NCBI RefSeq assembly: GCF_900103485.1
Contig: NZ_FNHW01000001.1
Span: 2,625,057 to 2,689,056, forward strand
Direction: 5' to 3'
DNA length: 64,000 nucleotides
DNA from: Fictibacillus solisalsi
Lineage (GTDB): Bacteria > Bacillota > Bacilli > Bacillales > Fictibacillaceae
A model generated the notes under the pieces. That model saw only the letters and a list, made by a program, of their open reading frames with translations. It had not been told where the DNA came from and searched no databases. A program made the position numbers and the translations under genes. Below, in pieces: positions 9,258 to 18,105 of this stretch (the stretch's first letter is position 1; the number at the start of each line of letters is the position of its first letter).

Positions 9258-10232
9258 TTATCTTTCGTGGCATGCGATATAATGACCTTTTTCAATTTCC
9301 CGCCATTTCGGACGTTCAACTGCACAATGGTCTTTGGCGATTGGGCAGCGGGTATGGAACGGACACCCTGTTGGCGGATTTGTGGGACTTGGCAAATCAC
9401 CCTGCAGGCGAATCCTCTCCCGCTTCACTCCCACCACTGGACGCGGAATGGAGGACAATAACGCTTCGGTATACGGGTGAACCGGATTTTCATAAAGTCT
9501 GTCAACCGGTGCAAGCTCCACCATTTGACCAAGGTACATGACAAGCACTCTGTTGCACAGATGCCGCACAACACCCAGATCGTGCGAAACAAACAAATAA
9601 GTTAGTTCATGTTTTTCCTGCAAGTCTTTTAACAACTTGATCACTTGAGCCTGAATGGAAACATCCAGTGCAGAAACGGGTTCATCACAGACGATGAACG
9701 AAGGATTGATGGCAATGGCGCGGGCGATGCCGATCCTTTGTCTCTGTCCTCCGGAAAACTCATGTGGATACCGGTCAAAATGCTCCTCGGTAAGCCCCAC
9801 CTCTTTCAAAAGCCGTATGACCTTTTCTCTCCGTTCGTTTCCCCGAAGATCCGTATGAATAATAAAGACCTCTTCCAGCGCCTCTCCCACCGTCTGTTTA
9901 GGATTGAGTGAGGCATAAGGATCCTGAAAGATCATTTGCATTTCTTTTTTAAAAGGCTTCAGTTCCTTTTTTGAATAGCCGCTGATGTTGGTTCCATTAT
10001 AGACGAGGTTTCCTTCAGTAAGCTGCTCCAAACCCAGGATGGTTCTCCCCAATGTAGATTTTCCGCAGCCGGATTCACCGACCACACCCAAGGTTTCTCC
10101 TTTTAAAATGTCCACGGAGATACCGTCCACCGCTTTTACATGATTCTTGACACGGCGGAGGATACCTCCTTTTACAGGATAATACTTTTTCACACCTTTA
10201 ACGCTATAAAGTACCTGCGCGCTGTCCGCCAT
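9258..10232 (-). CDS. Peptide/glutathione ABC importer ATPase (DppF/OppF type)
   Basis: One of two ATPases of a peptide-class ABC importer (324 aa). It shows Walker [10 protein letters not shown] near residue 58, the signature SGGQRQRIGIARA, Walker B FIVCDEP, and the C-terminal oligopeptide-family extension with Cys residues (PTGCPFHTRCPIAKDHC), which often binds an iron-sulfur cluster in Dpp/Opp ATPases. Its start lies 29 bases inside the preceding ATPase gene. Last gene of a B-C-A-D-F operon. Confidence 0.92.
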   Translation of the reverse strand: MADSAQVLYSVKGVKKYYPVKGGILRRVKNHVKAVDGISVDILKGETLGVVGESGCGKSTLGRTILGLEQLTEGNLVYNGTNISGYSKKELKPFKKEMQMIFQDPYASLNPKQTVGEALEEVFIIHTDLRGNERREKVIRLLKEVGLTEEHFDRYPHEFSGGQRQRIGIARAIAINPSFIVCDEPVSALDVSIQAQVIKLLKDLQEKHELTYLFVSHDLGVVRHLCNRVLVMYLGQMVELAPVDRLYENPVHPYTEALLSSIPRPVVGVKRERIRLQGDLPSPTNPPTGCPFHTRCPIAKDHCAVERPKWREIEKGHYIACHER

Positions 10233-11214
10233 GTTGCCTTACCTCCTCGTCTTCCATCAGCCAGCATCTGGCACTGTGGGTTGGTGTCGCTTCAAATGTG
10301 ACTGGCGAAACTGCTTTGCATTTTTCCATGGCATGCGGACACCTTGGATGAAACCTGCAGCCGGAAATTTTCTCATTTAAAAGCGGCAGCGAGCCTGCGA
10401 TCGGATTCAAGTGAAAATCAGGATCATCCACATTTGGCACGGATGAGAGCAATCCCCTTGTATAGGGATGTTGCGGGCTATTAAAAATCTCGCTGACAGT
10501 GCCATTTTCTATGATTTCCCCGGCATACATGACGATGACACGGTCAGCAATCTCAGCCACTACTCCCATATCATGAGTAATCATAATCAAACTCATTTCA
10601 AAATCCCGCTTCAAATCATTCAATAAATCAATAATTTGCGCCTGGATGGTAACATCAAGAGCGGTTGTTGGCTCATCGGCTACCAGAAGCTTTGGATTGC
10701 ACGAAAGTGCAATAGCGATCATCACCCGCTGGCGCATGCCGCCGCTCAGCTCATGAGGATACTGGTTCATCCGGGATGCCGGGGATGGAATGCCAACTCG
10801 TTTTAAAAGTTCGATTCCTTTTTGGTGAGCCTCTCTTTTTGAAAGTCTATGATGGATCATCAATGGTTCTCTAATCTGATAACCTACTGTAAAAACTGGA
10901 TTCAGGGCCGTCATCGGCTCCTGGAAAATCATAGAAATTTCATTACCCCTGAGACTTCTCATATCTTCCTTTTTCAAAGTGAGCAAGTCTTTATTTTCAA
11001 ACATAACTGAGCCTTCAGTCACTTTTCCGTTGGAAGGGAGAAGGCCCATAATGGACAGAGCTGTGATGCTTTTTCCGCATCCCGACTCTCCGACAATACA
11101 CAAGGTTTCCCCCTTTTTTACGGAAAAGGAAGCACCTCGGACGGCTGGCAAAAGGCCATCCGAGGTTTTAAACGCAGTAACCATGTTGTTGACACTTAAA
11201 ATGGATTCAATCAT
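10204..11214 (-). CDS. Peptide/glutathione ABC importer ATPase (DppD/OppD type)
   Basis: First ATPase of the importer (336 aa). Walker A is GESGCGKS near residue 40, the signature is [15 protein letters not shown], Walker B is LLVADEP, and the C-terminal [14 protein letters not shown] is the oligopeptide-family Cys motif. It begins 8 bases after the binding-protein gene and overlaps dppF by 29 bases, so all five genes form one unit. Confidence 0.92.
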   Translation of the reverse strand: MIESILSVNNMVTAFKTSDGLLPAVRGASFSVKKGETLCIVGESGCGKSITALSIMGLLPSNGKVTEGSVMFENKDLLTLKKEDMRSLRGNEISMIFQEPMTALNPVFTVGYQIREPLMIHHRLSKREAHQKGIELLKRVGIPSPASRMNQYPHELSGGMRQRVMIAIALSCNPKLLVADEPTTALDVTIQAQIIDLLNDLKRDFEMSLIMITHDMGVVAEIADRVIVMYAGEIIENGTVSEIFNSPQHPYTRGLLSSVPNVDDPDFHLNPIAGSLPLLNEKISGCRFHPRCPHAMEKCKAVSPVTFEATPTHSARCWLMEDEEVRQHGGQRAGTL

Positions 11215-11222
11215 GTAAATTC

Positions 11223-12755
11223 CTACTCTCTGTGAACATTATATAAGGACCACTGTCCAGTAGGTTCGATTTCAAACCCTTTCACTGATTTATCATAAGC
11301 TGCTGAAGCAACTCCATGATAGACCGGGAAGACAGGCAGCTGAGTCATAACCAGTTGATCAGCTTTTTTGAGAAGGTCTTTTCTTTGCTGCTCGGCAATG
11401 GTGGTGCGTGATTCTTCGATCAGCTTATCAAGCTTGGCGTTCTTATAGCGGCTCAAATTGGTAACATCCACATTATCAGAGTGAAGACGCGGATAGAGAA
11501 GCTCACTGCCGTCAGCCGTTACATTGGACCAGCCGGCAATAGTGATGTCAAAGTCCCCTTTTTTGGAAACATCCAGGTAAGTTCCCCATTCGAGTGTTTC
11601 AATTTTTGCATTGATGCCAACTTCTTTTAATTGGGACTGAATGACTTCAGCCATGCTCATATAACTGGCCGTATTCGCCACCAGCAGCTTGACCGTTTTA
11701 TTGCCAAACCCTTTATCTTTTACTAGTTTTTTGGCTTTTTGCTGATCATACGCAGGACCTGAATCTCCGCTGTGGCCAAACACTTCGGGACCGATAAATG
11801 AATTGGAATATACCCCGAGTCCATTCAGCTTTTTCAAATAACTCTTTGTATCTATGGCTTCAGCCACTGCCTGGCGGAAGGCAAGATCCTTCATCGGGCT
11901 TTTTTCCATGTTAAAGGCAAGATAATAAACAGGTGTTCCTTCTTTTTTCTGGACCTCTACATTGTTCATTTTGTCAAGACGGGGCATCAACTCGGTTGTC
12001 AAGCCATCCAGCAGTTGTACTTTTCCCGTTTGAAGCATGGATACGGCAGTAGTGATTTCTGGAACCACTTTAAATGTAACCTGATCAAGCTTGGCCGGTT
12101 TCTTCCAATACTTTTCGTTTTTCACAAGAACGATGTCTTCTCCATTTTCTTTTTTAGAAAACTTGAACGGGCCTGTACCAACAGGCTTGGTCATCAGGTC
12201 CTGTTTTTTATCAGCTGTCGGAGAAACGATCGCTGCATTGCTGTGTGTCAAAGCGGCAAGCATTGGACCATACGGTTTATCCGTTTTTAAAATCACCGTG
12301 TAATCATCCGGTGCTTCAATGGATTTGACTGGCTCGAGAAGCGACGCACGAGGTGCAGCTGTCTTTGGATCTTTTAATTTATCAAATGTGTACTTCACAG
12401 CTTCAGCATTAAACGGTGTTCCATCCTGGAATTTAATGTTCTTTTTCAGTTTAATCTTCCAGGTGTTTTTATCCGGATTTTCATAGGATTCAGCCAACTG
12501 GGGAACAATCTTTCCTGTTTTGATATCCCTCACAAAAAGTGTTTCGTAGATTTGTTCAATCACGCTGGAAGATACTGAGTCATTCGTGAGAATCGGAGAC
12601 AGCCCAACGACCTTAGATGTTGTTGCATACGTGATTTCCTGCTTTCCATCGCTTTTTCCACCGGAAGATGATTTGCTCGAACAGCCTGATAATGCCAGGC
12701 TTGCTGCAAGCATTCCTATTCCGATCCATGATGCGAATTTGTTTCCTTTACCCAT
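11223..12755 (-). CDS. Peptide/glutathione-type ABC substrate-binding lipoprotein
   Basis: Extracellular solute-binding protein family 5 (510 aa). It has a lipoprotein signal with lipobox LALSGC at about residues 19-24 and a Ser/Gly-rich linker; the family motifs ETLFVRD and LAESYENPDKNTWKIKLKKNI follow. Members bind oligopeptides, dipeptides, glutathione or nickel. The nearby gamma-glutamyltransferase makes glutathione or gamma-glutamyl peptides a reasonable guess, but this is inference. Confidence 0.9.
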   Translation of the reverse strand: MGKGNKFASWIGIGMLAASLALSGCSSKSSSGGKSDGKQEITYATTSKVVGLSPILTNDSVSSSVIEQIYETLFVRDIKTGKIVPQLAESYENPDKNTWKIKLKKNIKFQDGTPFNAEAVKYTFDKLKDPKTAAPRASLLEPVKSIEAPDDYTVILKTDKPYGPMLAALTHSNAAIVSPTADKKQDLMTKPVGTGPFKFSKKENGEDIVLVKNEKYWKKPAKLDQVTFKVVPEITTAVSMLQTGKVQLLDGLTTELMPRLDKMNNVEVQKKEGTPVYYLAFNMEKSPMKDLAFRQAVAEAIDTKSYLKKLNGLGVYSNSFIGPEVFGHSGDSGPAYDQQKAKKLVKDKGFGNKTVKLLVANTASYMSMAEVIQSQLKEVGINAKIETLEWGTYLDVSKKGDFDITIAGWSNVTADGSELLYPRLHSDNVDVTNLSRYKNAKLDKLIEESRTTIAEQQRKDLLKKADQLVMTQLPVFPVYHGVASAAYDKSVKGFEIEPTGQWSLYNVHRE

Positions 12756-12772
12756 TTGTTTACTCCCCCTTT

Positions 12773-13675
12773 TTACTTGTCCAGGTTCATGCCCGGATCG
12801 AGTGCATCTCTCAATGCGTCGCCAACCACATTAAAGGCGAAAACAACCAGCATAATGGCAATGCCTGGTATGATGATCATGTGTGGTGAAGACCACATAA
12901 AATCCTGTCCGGCAGCGATCATCGCTCCCCATTCTGGTGTCGGAGGCTGTGCCCCCAGGCCAAGAAAACTTAATGAAGCGGTGGATAGAATAGCCGTAGC
13001 CATTCTCATTGTGGCAAAAACAATGATAGGCGCAATGCAGTTGGGCAGAATATGCTTGAACAGAATTCTCCAATCACTTGCACCCAATGATTTCATCGCC
13101 AAAATGTACTCTTGTTTTTTTACAGAAAGGACACTTCCTCTTACAATTCGCGCACAGGTCGGAATGGACCAGATGCTGATGGCTATCACCACGTTCACAA
13201 GGCTTGTACCCAGAATGGCAATGATAAGCATGGCCAGGAGAATACCAGGAAAAGCAAACAGCAGATCAACAAACCGCATAATAATCCCATCGAGCCTTCG
13301 ATAATAACCCGATAAGAGACCTAGCACGACTCCCCCGATCAGCCCAAGGCTGACAGCACCCAATCCGACAAACAAAGAAATTCTTGCTCCATACACAAGC
13401 CGGCTCCATATATCTCTTCCATAGTTGTCCGTTCCCATCCAATGGCCCTCAGTGCCCGGAGGCAGCTCGCTCATGGCAAGGTTTTGTTTACTCGGGTCAT
13501 AATCGGCAATCAAAGGTGCAGCCACCGTCATGATAAGCTGAAGTGCAATAATAACGAGACCAACAACGGCCATCTTGTTTTTAATCAGCCTTTTCCACGT
13601 TTTCACGAAGTTCTTTTCTCTTTTTTTGTTTCTGGAGGTTGAGGCCATGGAAGCAGTTACTGTTTCAGTCGACAT
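12773..13675 (-). CDS. Peptide/glutathione ABC importer permease (DppC/GsiD type)
   Basis: Inner-membrane permease of the importer (about 300 aa, six membrane segments) with the binding-protein-dependent transport EAA region (KSLGASDWRILFKHILPN) near residue 215. The frame is open to 13741, but GAGGGTG upstream of ATG 13675 (MSTETVTASM) makes that the likely start and leaves a 16-base gap to dppB instead of an overlap. Confidence 0.9.
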   Translation of the reverse strand: MSTETVTASMASTSRNKKREKNFVKTWKRLIKNKMAVVGLVIIALQLIMTVAAPLIADYDPSKQNLAMSELPPGTEGHWMGTDNYGRDIWSRLVYGARISLFVGLGAVSLGLIGGVVLGLLSGYYRRLDGIIMRFVDLLFAFPGILLAMLIIAILGTSLVNVVIAISIWSIPTCARIVRGSVLSVKKQEYILAMKSLGASDWRILFKHILPNCIAPIIVFATMRMATAILSTASLSFLGLGAQPPTPEWGAMIAAGQDFMWSSPHMIIIPGIAIMLVVFAFNVVGDALRDALDPGMNLDK

Positions 13676-13691
13676 CCCTTTCACCCTCTTT

Positions 13692-14639
13692 CTATTCGTA
13701 GCTGATTCTTGGATCAATGAAGGCATACACAATATCCACAATCAGGTTCACAAGCACAAACAGCGTAGCAACAAGGAGAACCGCGCCCTGTACCATGGGG
13801 AAGTCTCTCGCCGCGATTGACTCGATCATCAGCCTGCCGACTCCGTTAATGGCAAATACCTGTTCCGTAATAATGGTTCCCCCAAGTAGAAATCCGAAAT
13901 TCAAACCAATGACGGTTATCACCGGAATCATCGCGTTTCGCAGACAATGCAGCATAATGACTGACTTTTCCCGGACACCCTTTGCTCTTGCTGTTCTGAC
14001 ATAGTCAGCCCGGATCACTTCAAGCATGGCTGAACGGCTCATACGGGCGATCATTGCTGCCGATCCGGTGCCAAGCGTGAGAGCCGGCAAAATAAGCTGT
14101 TTTATTCCTTCAATGGTCCAGAAAGGATCGGTGAGCCCTCCAACAGGAAGCCATTGCAAGTTCACGGCAAAGATGAGAATAAGAACCGCGCCAAGCCAGA
14201 AATTCGGAATGGAAATGCCGCCAAGAGCAATCATTGTGCTTAATGCGTCAAACAGTGAATTATGTTTAAGAGCTGAAATAATTCCGGCTGCTACCCCAAT
14301 GACCACCGCAACTATGATGCTGGCAATGGCGAGATTAAGCGTGTTGGGAAACCGCTCGGTTAACGCTTCTGTGACCGATTGCTTGGTCTGATAGGAGAAT
14401 CCGAGATCTCCGCTAAACACGCCTTTTAGATAATCCCAATACTGAACCAGGATGGGTTTGTTAAGCCCCAGATTTTCTTGAATCGCTTCTATATCTGCCT
14501 TTGAGGCGGTGGGACCGCCAATGATACTGGCAGGATCACCCGGTGCAATGTGCATGCTCAAAAAAACAATGAATGAAATTCCGATCAACAGCAATATCAA
14601 CTGCATAAACCGTTGAACAATTAAACCAGCCAACTTCAT
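13692..14639 (-). CDS. Peptide/glutathione ABC importer permease (DppB/GsiC type)
   Basis: Permease of about 315 aa with six membrane segments, the N-terminal family motif FLSMHIAPGDPASIIGG and the EAA loop RTARAKGVREKSVIMLHCLRN. I place the start at ATG 14639 (MKLAGLIV), behind AGAAGGGGG, although the spacing is short; an ATG at 14654 is the alternative but lacks a ribosome site. First gene of the importer operon, directly downstream of the shared regulatory region. Confidence 0.88.
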   Translation of the reverse strand: MKLAGLIVQRFMQLILLLIGISFIVFLSMHIAPGDPASIIGGPTASKADIEAIQENLGLNKPILVQYWDYLKGVFSGDLGFSYQTKQSVTEALTERFPNTLNLAIASIIVAVVIGVAAGIISALKHNSLFDALSTMIALGGISIPNFWLGAVLILIFAVNLQWLPVGGLTDPFWTIEGIKQLILPALTLGTGSAAMIARMSRSAMLEVIRADYVRTARAKGVREKSVIMLHCLRNAMIPVITVIGLNFGFLLGGTIITEQVFAINGVGRLMIESIAARDFPMVQGAVLLVATLFVLVNLIVDIVYAFIDPRISYE

Positions 14640-14680
14640 GCCCCCTTCTAACATTTGTTTATAATAATAAAAACTAAATT

Positions 14681-14769
14681 ACGTTTGTTAGCTAAAAATG
14701 AATTTTAAATTTACAAACGTCATTGTATTGTTTTAGATTATAAAATAAATTCTGAATATTTTCTACATA
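14681..14769 (-). promoter_or_regulatory. Upstream regulatory region of the peptide importer operon
   Basis: It contains the perfect inverted repeat ACGTTTGT (14681-14688) / ACAAACGT (14713-14720), arm starts 32 bases apart. It resembles the region before the gamma-glutamyltransferase gene over about 90 bases. A possible CodY-like box (AATTCTGAATATT, about 14749-14761; 11 of 15 against the published consensus) lies upstream of the repeat. No single regulator can be assigned. Confidence 0.5.
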
Positions 14770-14810
14770 ATTTTGCAAATTTCTTGAATAATTTTTCATC
14801 GGCCTCAAAT

Positions 14811-14839
14811 AAAAAAACACCTCCTTTAAAGGAAGTGTT
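14811..14839 (-). terminator. Terminator after aldo/keto reductase remnant
   Basis: On the minus strand AACACTTCC-TTTA-AAGGAGGTGTT forms a hairpin followed by seven T. It is still intact although the gene it served is broken. Confidence 0.8.
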
Positions 14840-14860
14840 TAAGCAAACTCTTTTTCGTAT

Positions 14861-15200
14861 TTAATAAGCTCCTCTGATAAATTTCTTTCCGTTAGAGTCA
14901 TAAAAACTTTTGATGCGCTCAAGTTCTTCTTGTGAAAATGGGCGTGAATCAAGCGCCTGCAGATTTTGTTCGATCTGCCTCTCGTTTCTAAACCCTGGGA
15001 TCACACAGGTGACCTCTGCTGGTCCATAATCCAGCGAAGGGCGGCACTTGCCATGGAAGGTCTGCCATCCGCAATCCACTTCAGCTGATCAGACAGTTCC
15101 ACACCTTTATTGAAACCCAGCCCTGCGAAGGTTTCACCCACATTGAATGCTTCCCCGTTTTCATTAAAGTTCCGGTGATCTTCCTTTGTGCCAGGCCCCC
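14861..15200 (-). pseudogene. Aldo/keto reductase, C-terminal remnant with frameshift
   Basis: Two minus-strand frames together give the last third of an aldo/keto reductase. One (about 15200-15035) reads GETFAGLGFNKGVELSDQL then ASAALRWIMDQ. The next frame continues with EVTCVIPGFRNERQIEQNL to the stop at 14861. The join is a single frameshift near 15030. The N-terminal two thirds, with the TIM-barrel catalytic Asp-Tyr-Lys-His residues, are absent, and the upstream edge abuts GGTGCC-type palindromic repeats. Clearly nonfunctional. Confidence 0.8.
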
Positions 15201-15223
15201 CCTTTTCACACTTATGTAATGAG

Positions 15224-15263
15224 AGGTGCCTGGCACCTTTAATGTGGCACCTTTAATAGCACC
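15224..15263. repeat. REP-like GGTGCC palindrome and degenerate copy
   Basis: AGGTGCC-T-GGCACCT (15224-15238) is a perfect palindrome around one base. It is followed by GTGGCACCTTTAATAGCACC, a degenerate second copy; TGCCAGGCC at 15189-15197 may be a third. Short dispersed GGTGCC/GGCACC palindromes occur in some bacilli. Here they mark the truncation edge of the reductase remnant. Confidence 0.45.
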
Positions 15264-15272
15264 ATTTCATAT

Positions 15273-15722
15273 CTAGCAATCAGTGTTTCGAGCATCAATT
15301 ACGGTACATTGCATGGCGCCTCTGCGTATTAAACGCTTAGCTTCATCCAAAGAAATTCTCACAAAAACCGCCTCGTCAAAATCATCTTCTACATCAAACA
15401 ATGCAAACGCTTGGTTTTTATTGATAAAAATACATTTGAACTCTACATTTACACCCTCTGTTGCTTCCGGTATTCTATTCACGATTTCACAAAATTCCAA
15501 TCCTGCATCGTGGAGTTGCATAGCGGTTTGTTCATCTATACGGATGATCACAAACACTTCTAGATCAACCCCTGGAACCTCCGACTCTATTTCTACGACT
15601 GCAAAAAAGCGGTTTTTTAATACTAACAGGCAATTAGCGCCAATTTCAAATACCTCGTCTGATGACATGTTGTTCAAATTGTTAAATAGGCTTAAATTCC
15701 TTGTGTTCCTCATTTTCCCCAT
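15273..15722 (-). CDS. Uncharacterised protein with internal duplication
   Basis: A 149-residue acidic protein that I do not recognise. It has a plausible ribosome site (AAAGGGTTGG) before ATG 15722. It consists of two similar halves: residues about 28-85 (NRFFAVVEIE ... VFVIIRIDEQTAMQLHDAG) and about 92-145 (NQAFALFDVE ... AVFVRISLDEAKRLIRRGA). Each half ends with a Cys followed by two or three hydrophobic residues (FCEIVN, QCTVID). No signal peptide or membrane segment is visible. Being intact inside a decayed stretch suggests that it is used. Confidence 0.6.
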   Translation of the reverse strand: MGKMRNTRNLSLFNNLNNMSSDEVFEIGANCLLVLKNRFFAVVEIESEVPGVDLEVFVIIRIDEQTAMQLHDAGLEFCEIVNRIPEATEGVNVEFKCIFINKNQAFALFDVEDDFDEAVFVRISLDEAKRLIRRGAMQCTVIDARNTDC

Positions 15723-16126
15723 TTTACCAACCCTTTACCGTATCAGTTAAGTGAATAAATGCTATGCTTGTCCAATAAGCCTTTCCTATGGCAGCACTCT
15801 TGCATCATTCAATAACTAGCATATTCCGTAAAGGTTGTTTTGCTACTAAAATAGTAAGATAATCTACTATTTTTTTGAATCTCTACTCATTCGTGAATAT
15901 CTTTTATAACCCAATCGATAGCCTCATCAAGCGTATGAATGCCCAGCTTCTTTCTAGACATCCACTTACCGTTAGATTATAAAATAAAACTGAAACCATT
16001 AGGATAGATATCCCCAATTACATTCTTTCTTCTGCTCTTAGCGCTGCTCGTAATGGCACTCTCCTTTGTGTCGCTTGTTTTTTTATGTTTATTAATTTTT
16101 AAGTTCGGGAATTTCACTCAGCCTTT
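15723..16126. other. Gene-poor stretch with a short degenerate coding remnant
   Basis: No intact gene. On the minus strand about 15890-15962 reads RKKLGIHTLDEAIDWVIKDI and then a stop; it looks like the C-terminal tail of a lost protein but I cannot name it. The rest is AT-rich with no convincing promoter or RNA. Confidence 0.4.
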
Positions 16127-16266
16127 TCAATAAAGTACCGCATACTGCGATTGACTTTTCATAATCTCAAAATCTTCGTCCGTCAAGCGCCCTGGTTTGT
16201 GCAGGATGCCCGGATCGATCTTGAATTTGCCCACATCCTGAAAGATGCCCATCTGTGCCAGCATGT
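16127..16266 (-). pseudogene. HD-GYP domain remnant (c-di-GMP phosphodiesterase type)
   Basis: A minus-strand frame reads QDVGKFKIDPGILHKPGRL then TDEDFEIMKSQ, matching the HD-GYP core (HDIGKIGIPD, then the NKPGKLTDEEFEIMK type). The catalytic HD pair is QD here and the fragment stops after about 45 codons, with no GYP half. It is a decayed fragment, not a working domain. Confidence 0.65.
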
Positions 16267-16310
16267 TTTATTCATTCTTGCTTAAATAGATAGCCTATTC
16301 GTTAAATGGC

Positions 16311-16347
16311 AAAAAGCCACCGGGTAATGGTGACCCGAGTGGCTTTT
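16311..16347. terminator. Bidirectional terminator after the Lrp-family gene
   Basis: Arms AAAAGCCAC and GTGGCTTTT, with an additional inner CGGGT/ACCCG pairing. T-rich runs follow on both strands. It ends the Lrp-family gene at 16361. Confidence 0.75.
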
Positions 16348-16360
16348 GTATGTAAATTGC

Positions 16361-16810
16361 CTACAGTTTTAATCCCGAACGGCTTTTGAATCTCCGCAGC
16401 AGAATATGGGATTCAACTCGTGTAATTCCTTCTATACCGTAAAGTTCATTATTGATGAAGCTTTCCAGTGACGTAAAGTCTTCTACCAGCACGTGCATAT
16501 GCAAGGTGCTAGGACCTGTCATCTGATAGCAGCTTGCGACACTTGGATTGTTTACCAGCTTCTCTGCAACGGTCACGAGATATGCGGGTTCACAGTCCAC
16601 TTCAAAAAAAGCAGATACCGTTTTTCCAACCATCTCCGAATTGATGACAACACTGAACTTCTCAATGATGCCAGCTTCCATCATCTGATGCACACGATCC
16701 CGGATGGATACTCGGGATATGTTCAATTCCTTGCCAATTTCCGCATAGGACATCCGTCCATTGTGCGAAAGAAGCTCTAAAATTTTCCGGTCAGTTTCAC
16801 TTAATTTCAA
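16361..16810 (-). CDS. Lrp/AsnC family transcriptional regulator
   Basis: A 149-aa feast/famine regulator. The N-terminal AsnC-type helix-turn-helix (residues 1-60, LSHNGRMSYAEIGKELNIS) is followed by a ligand-binding RAM domain with the usual AYLVTVAEKLVNNPSVASCYQMTG region. It probably binds an amino acid and forms octamers. It stands alone. In B. subtilis an Lrp-type gene (ywrC) accompanies ywrA, ywrB and ywrD, so the glutamyltransferase/chr genes 7 kb away are possible targets; that is speculative. Confidence 0.9.
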   Translation of the reverse strand: MKLSETDRKILELLSHNGRMSYAEIGKELNISRVSIRDRVHQMMEAGIIEKFSVVINSEMVGKTVSAFFEVDCEPAYLVTVAEKLVNNPSVASCYQMTGPSTLHMHVLVEDFTSLESFINNELYGIEGITRVESHILLRRFKSRSGLKL

Positions 16811-16884
16811 TTTTAATCACCACGGCTTTTGAATAATACCCATTGTAAGCGTTGCTTTGACGAAATACAAATAGTTTTTGACAG

Positions 16885-16914
16885 AAAAAAACCCCGTCCA
16901 TGGAAAGACGGGAT
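16885..16914 (-). terminator. Terminator of hxlR
   Basis: On the minus strand CCCGTC-TTTCCAT-GGACGGG forms a hairpin followed by seven T, directly after the hxlR stop. Confidence 0.8.
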
Positions 16915-17270
16915 TATTTTGCGTCATCAAGCGGTTTCATATCCATGGTGACCATGTAATCTTTTCCCCACTTGTACATGGCATCCAATATCGGCATCAG
17001 GCTTTCGCCTTGTTTTGTTAACGAATATTCCACTTTGGGAGGAACAACGGGATATACTTCCCGATGAATAATCCTGTCTTCCTCCAACTCTCGTAATTGG
17101 TTGACAAGCATGCGCTGGGTTATGCCAGGAATCAACGCTTTCAGTTCACCAAAACGTTTTGTTCCTTCTTTCCCTAAATGCCATAAGATGATCATCTTCC
17201 ATTTGCCCCCGATGACGGACAGTGTTAATTCTTTTTCACAGTTAAACATTTTCCCATCCATTCTAGACAT
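16914..17270 (-). CDS. hxlR: HxlR family transcriptional regulator
   Basis: Winged-helix regulator of 118 aa (MarR/HxlR superfamily). It has the N-terminal Cys ([19 protein letters not shown]) used for aldehyde or thiol sensing in several family members and the DNA-recognition stretch [21 protein letters not shown]. It is divergent from hxlA. HxlR of B. subtilis activates hxlAB in response to formaldehyde; the same role is likely here. Confidence 0.88.
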   Translation of the reverse strand: MSRMDGKMFNCEKELTLSVIGGKWKMIILWHLGKEGTKRFGELKALIPGITQRMLVNQLRELEEDRIIHREVYPVVPPKVEYSLTKQGESLMPILDAMYKWGKDYMVTMDMKPLDDAK

Positions 17271-17302
17271 CTTAAATCACCTCCATCCTTAGTATAACCC
17301 AT

Positions 17303-17370
17303 AGTATACTTTTTGACACTATGTAATATTAAAGTCAGTACTTCACAAAATGTAAATGAAGAGTATACTT
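17303..17370. promoter_or_regulatory. hxlR/hxlA intergenic repeats, candidate HxlR sites
   Basis: AGTATACTT occurs twice in the same orientation, at 17303-17311 and 17362-17370, in the 191-base gap between the divergent hxlR and hxlA genes. HxlR is known to bind repeated sites upstream of hxlA, so these are the obvious candidates. Confidence 0.5.
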
Positions 17371-17461
17371 ACAACTATCCTTTACTAATGAAAATTATCG
17401 TTTAAGGAAATATTACAGGTTGCATCAACCTAGATAAGACACCACAGGAGGAGAACTAACA

Positions 17462-18094
17462 ATGGAATTACAACTAGCGATAGACCTTGTCAATACAGAA
17501 GAAGCCATCAAACTGGTGAAAGAAGTAGAAGAACATATTGATATCGTTGAAATCGGTACCCCTGTTGTTATTAATGAAGGCCTTGGAGCTGTTAAAGCTA
17601 TGAAAGAAGCATTCCCGAATTTGAAGGTTCTTGCCGACCTGAAAATTATGGATGCTGCAGGATATGAAGTGATGAAAGCCTCAGAAGCGGGTGCCGACAT
17701 GATTACCATTCTTGGCGCTGCTGAAAATGCATCCATCCAAGGTGCGGTTGAAGAGGCAAAAAAACAAAACAAAAAAATTCTTGTCGATATGATTGCTGTT
17801 AAAGATATCGAAACACGCGCGAAAGAGCTTGATGATTTTGGCGTTGATTATATTTGTGTTCATACCGGCTATGACCTTCAAGCAGTCGGGAAAAACTCGT
17901 TTGAAGACTTGAAAGCCATCAAACGTGTAGTTAAAAATGCAAAGACAGCCGTTGCTGGCGGAATCAAGCTTGAAACCATTTCTGAAGTTGTGGCAGCAGA
18001 GCCTGATCTTGTTATCGTCGGCGGTGGAATTACCGGACAAGACGACAAAAAAGGAACTGCAGCGAAAATCCAAGAATTAATCAAACAAAACTAA
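17462..18094 (+). CDS. hxlA: 3-hexulose-6-phosphate synthase
   Basis: Condenses formaldehyde with ribulose 5-phosphate to D-arabino-3-hexulose 6-phosphate, the first step of the ribulose monophosphate pathway used for formaldehyde detoxification. At 210 aa it has the normal length, with the OMP-decarboxylase-superfamily barrel motif LADLKIMDAAGYE (about 57-70) and the phosphate-binding VAGGIKLETI and VIVGGGITGQDD near the C-terminus. AGGAGGAG precedes ATG 17462. hxlB follows after 11 bases. Confidence 0.95.
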   Translation: MELQLAIDLVNTEEAIKLVKEVEEHIDIVEIGTPVVINEGLGAVKAMKEAFPNLKVLADLKIMDAAGYEVMKASEAGADMITILGAAENASIQGAVEEAKKQNKKILVDMIAVKDIETRAKELDDFGVDYICVHTGYDLQAVGKNSFEDLKAIKRVVKNAKTAVAGGIKLETISEVVAAEPDLVIVGGGITGQDDKKGTAAKIQELIKQN

Positions 18095-18105
18095 GGATTT
18101 AAAAT

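Noticed and set aside
12756-13304. Long plus-strand frame (182 codons) opposite the permease gene
   Set aside because: Shadow frame; the minus strand encodes a well-conserved ABC permease.
14749-14761. Firm CodY-box call before the peptide importer
   Set aside because: Only 11 of 15 positions match and the counterpart before the glutamyltransferase gene is weaker; kept only as a possibility.
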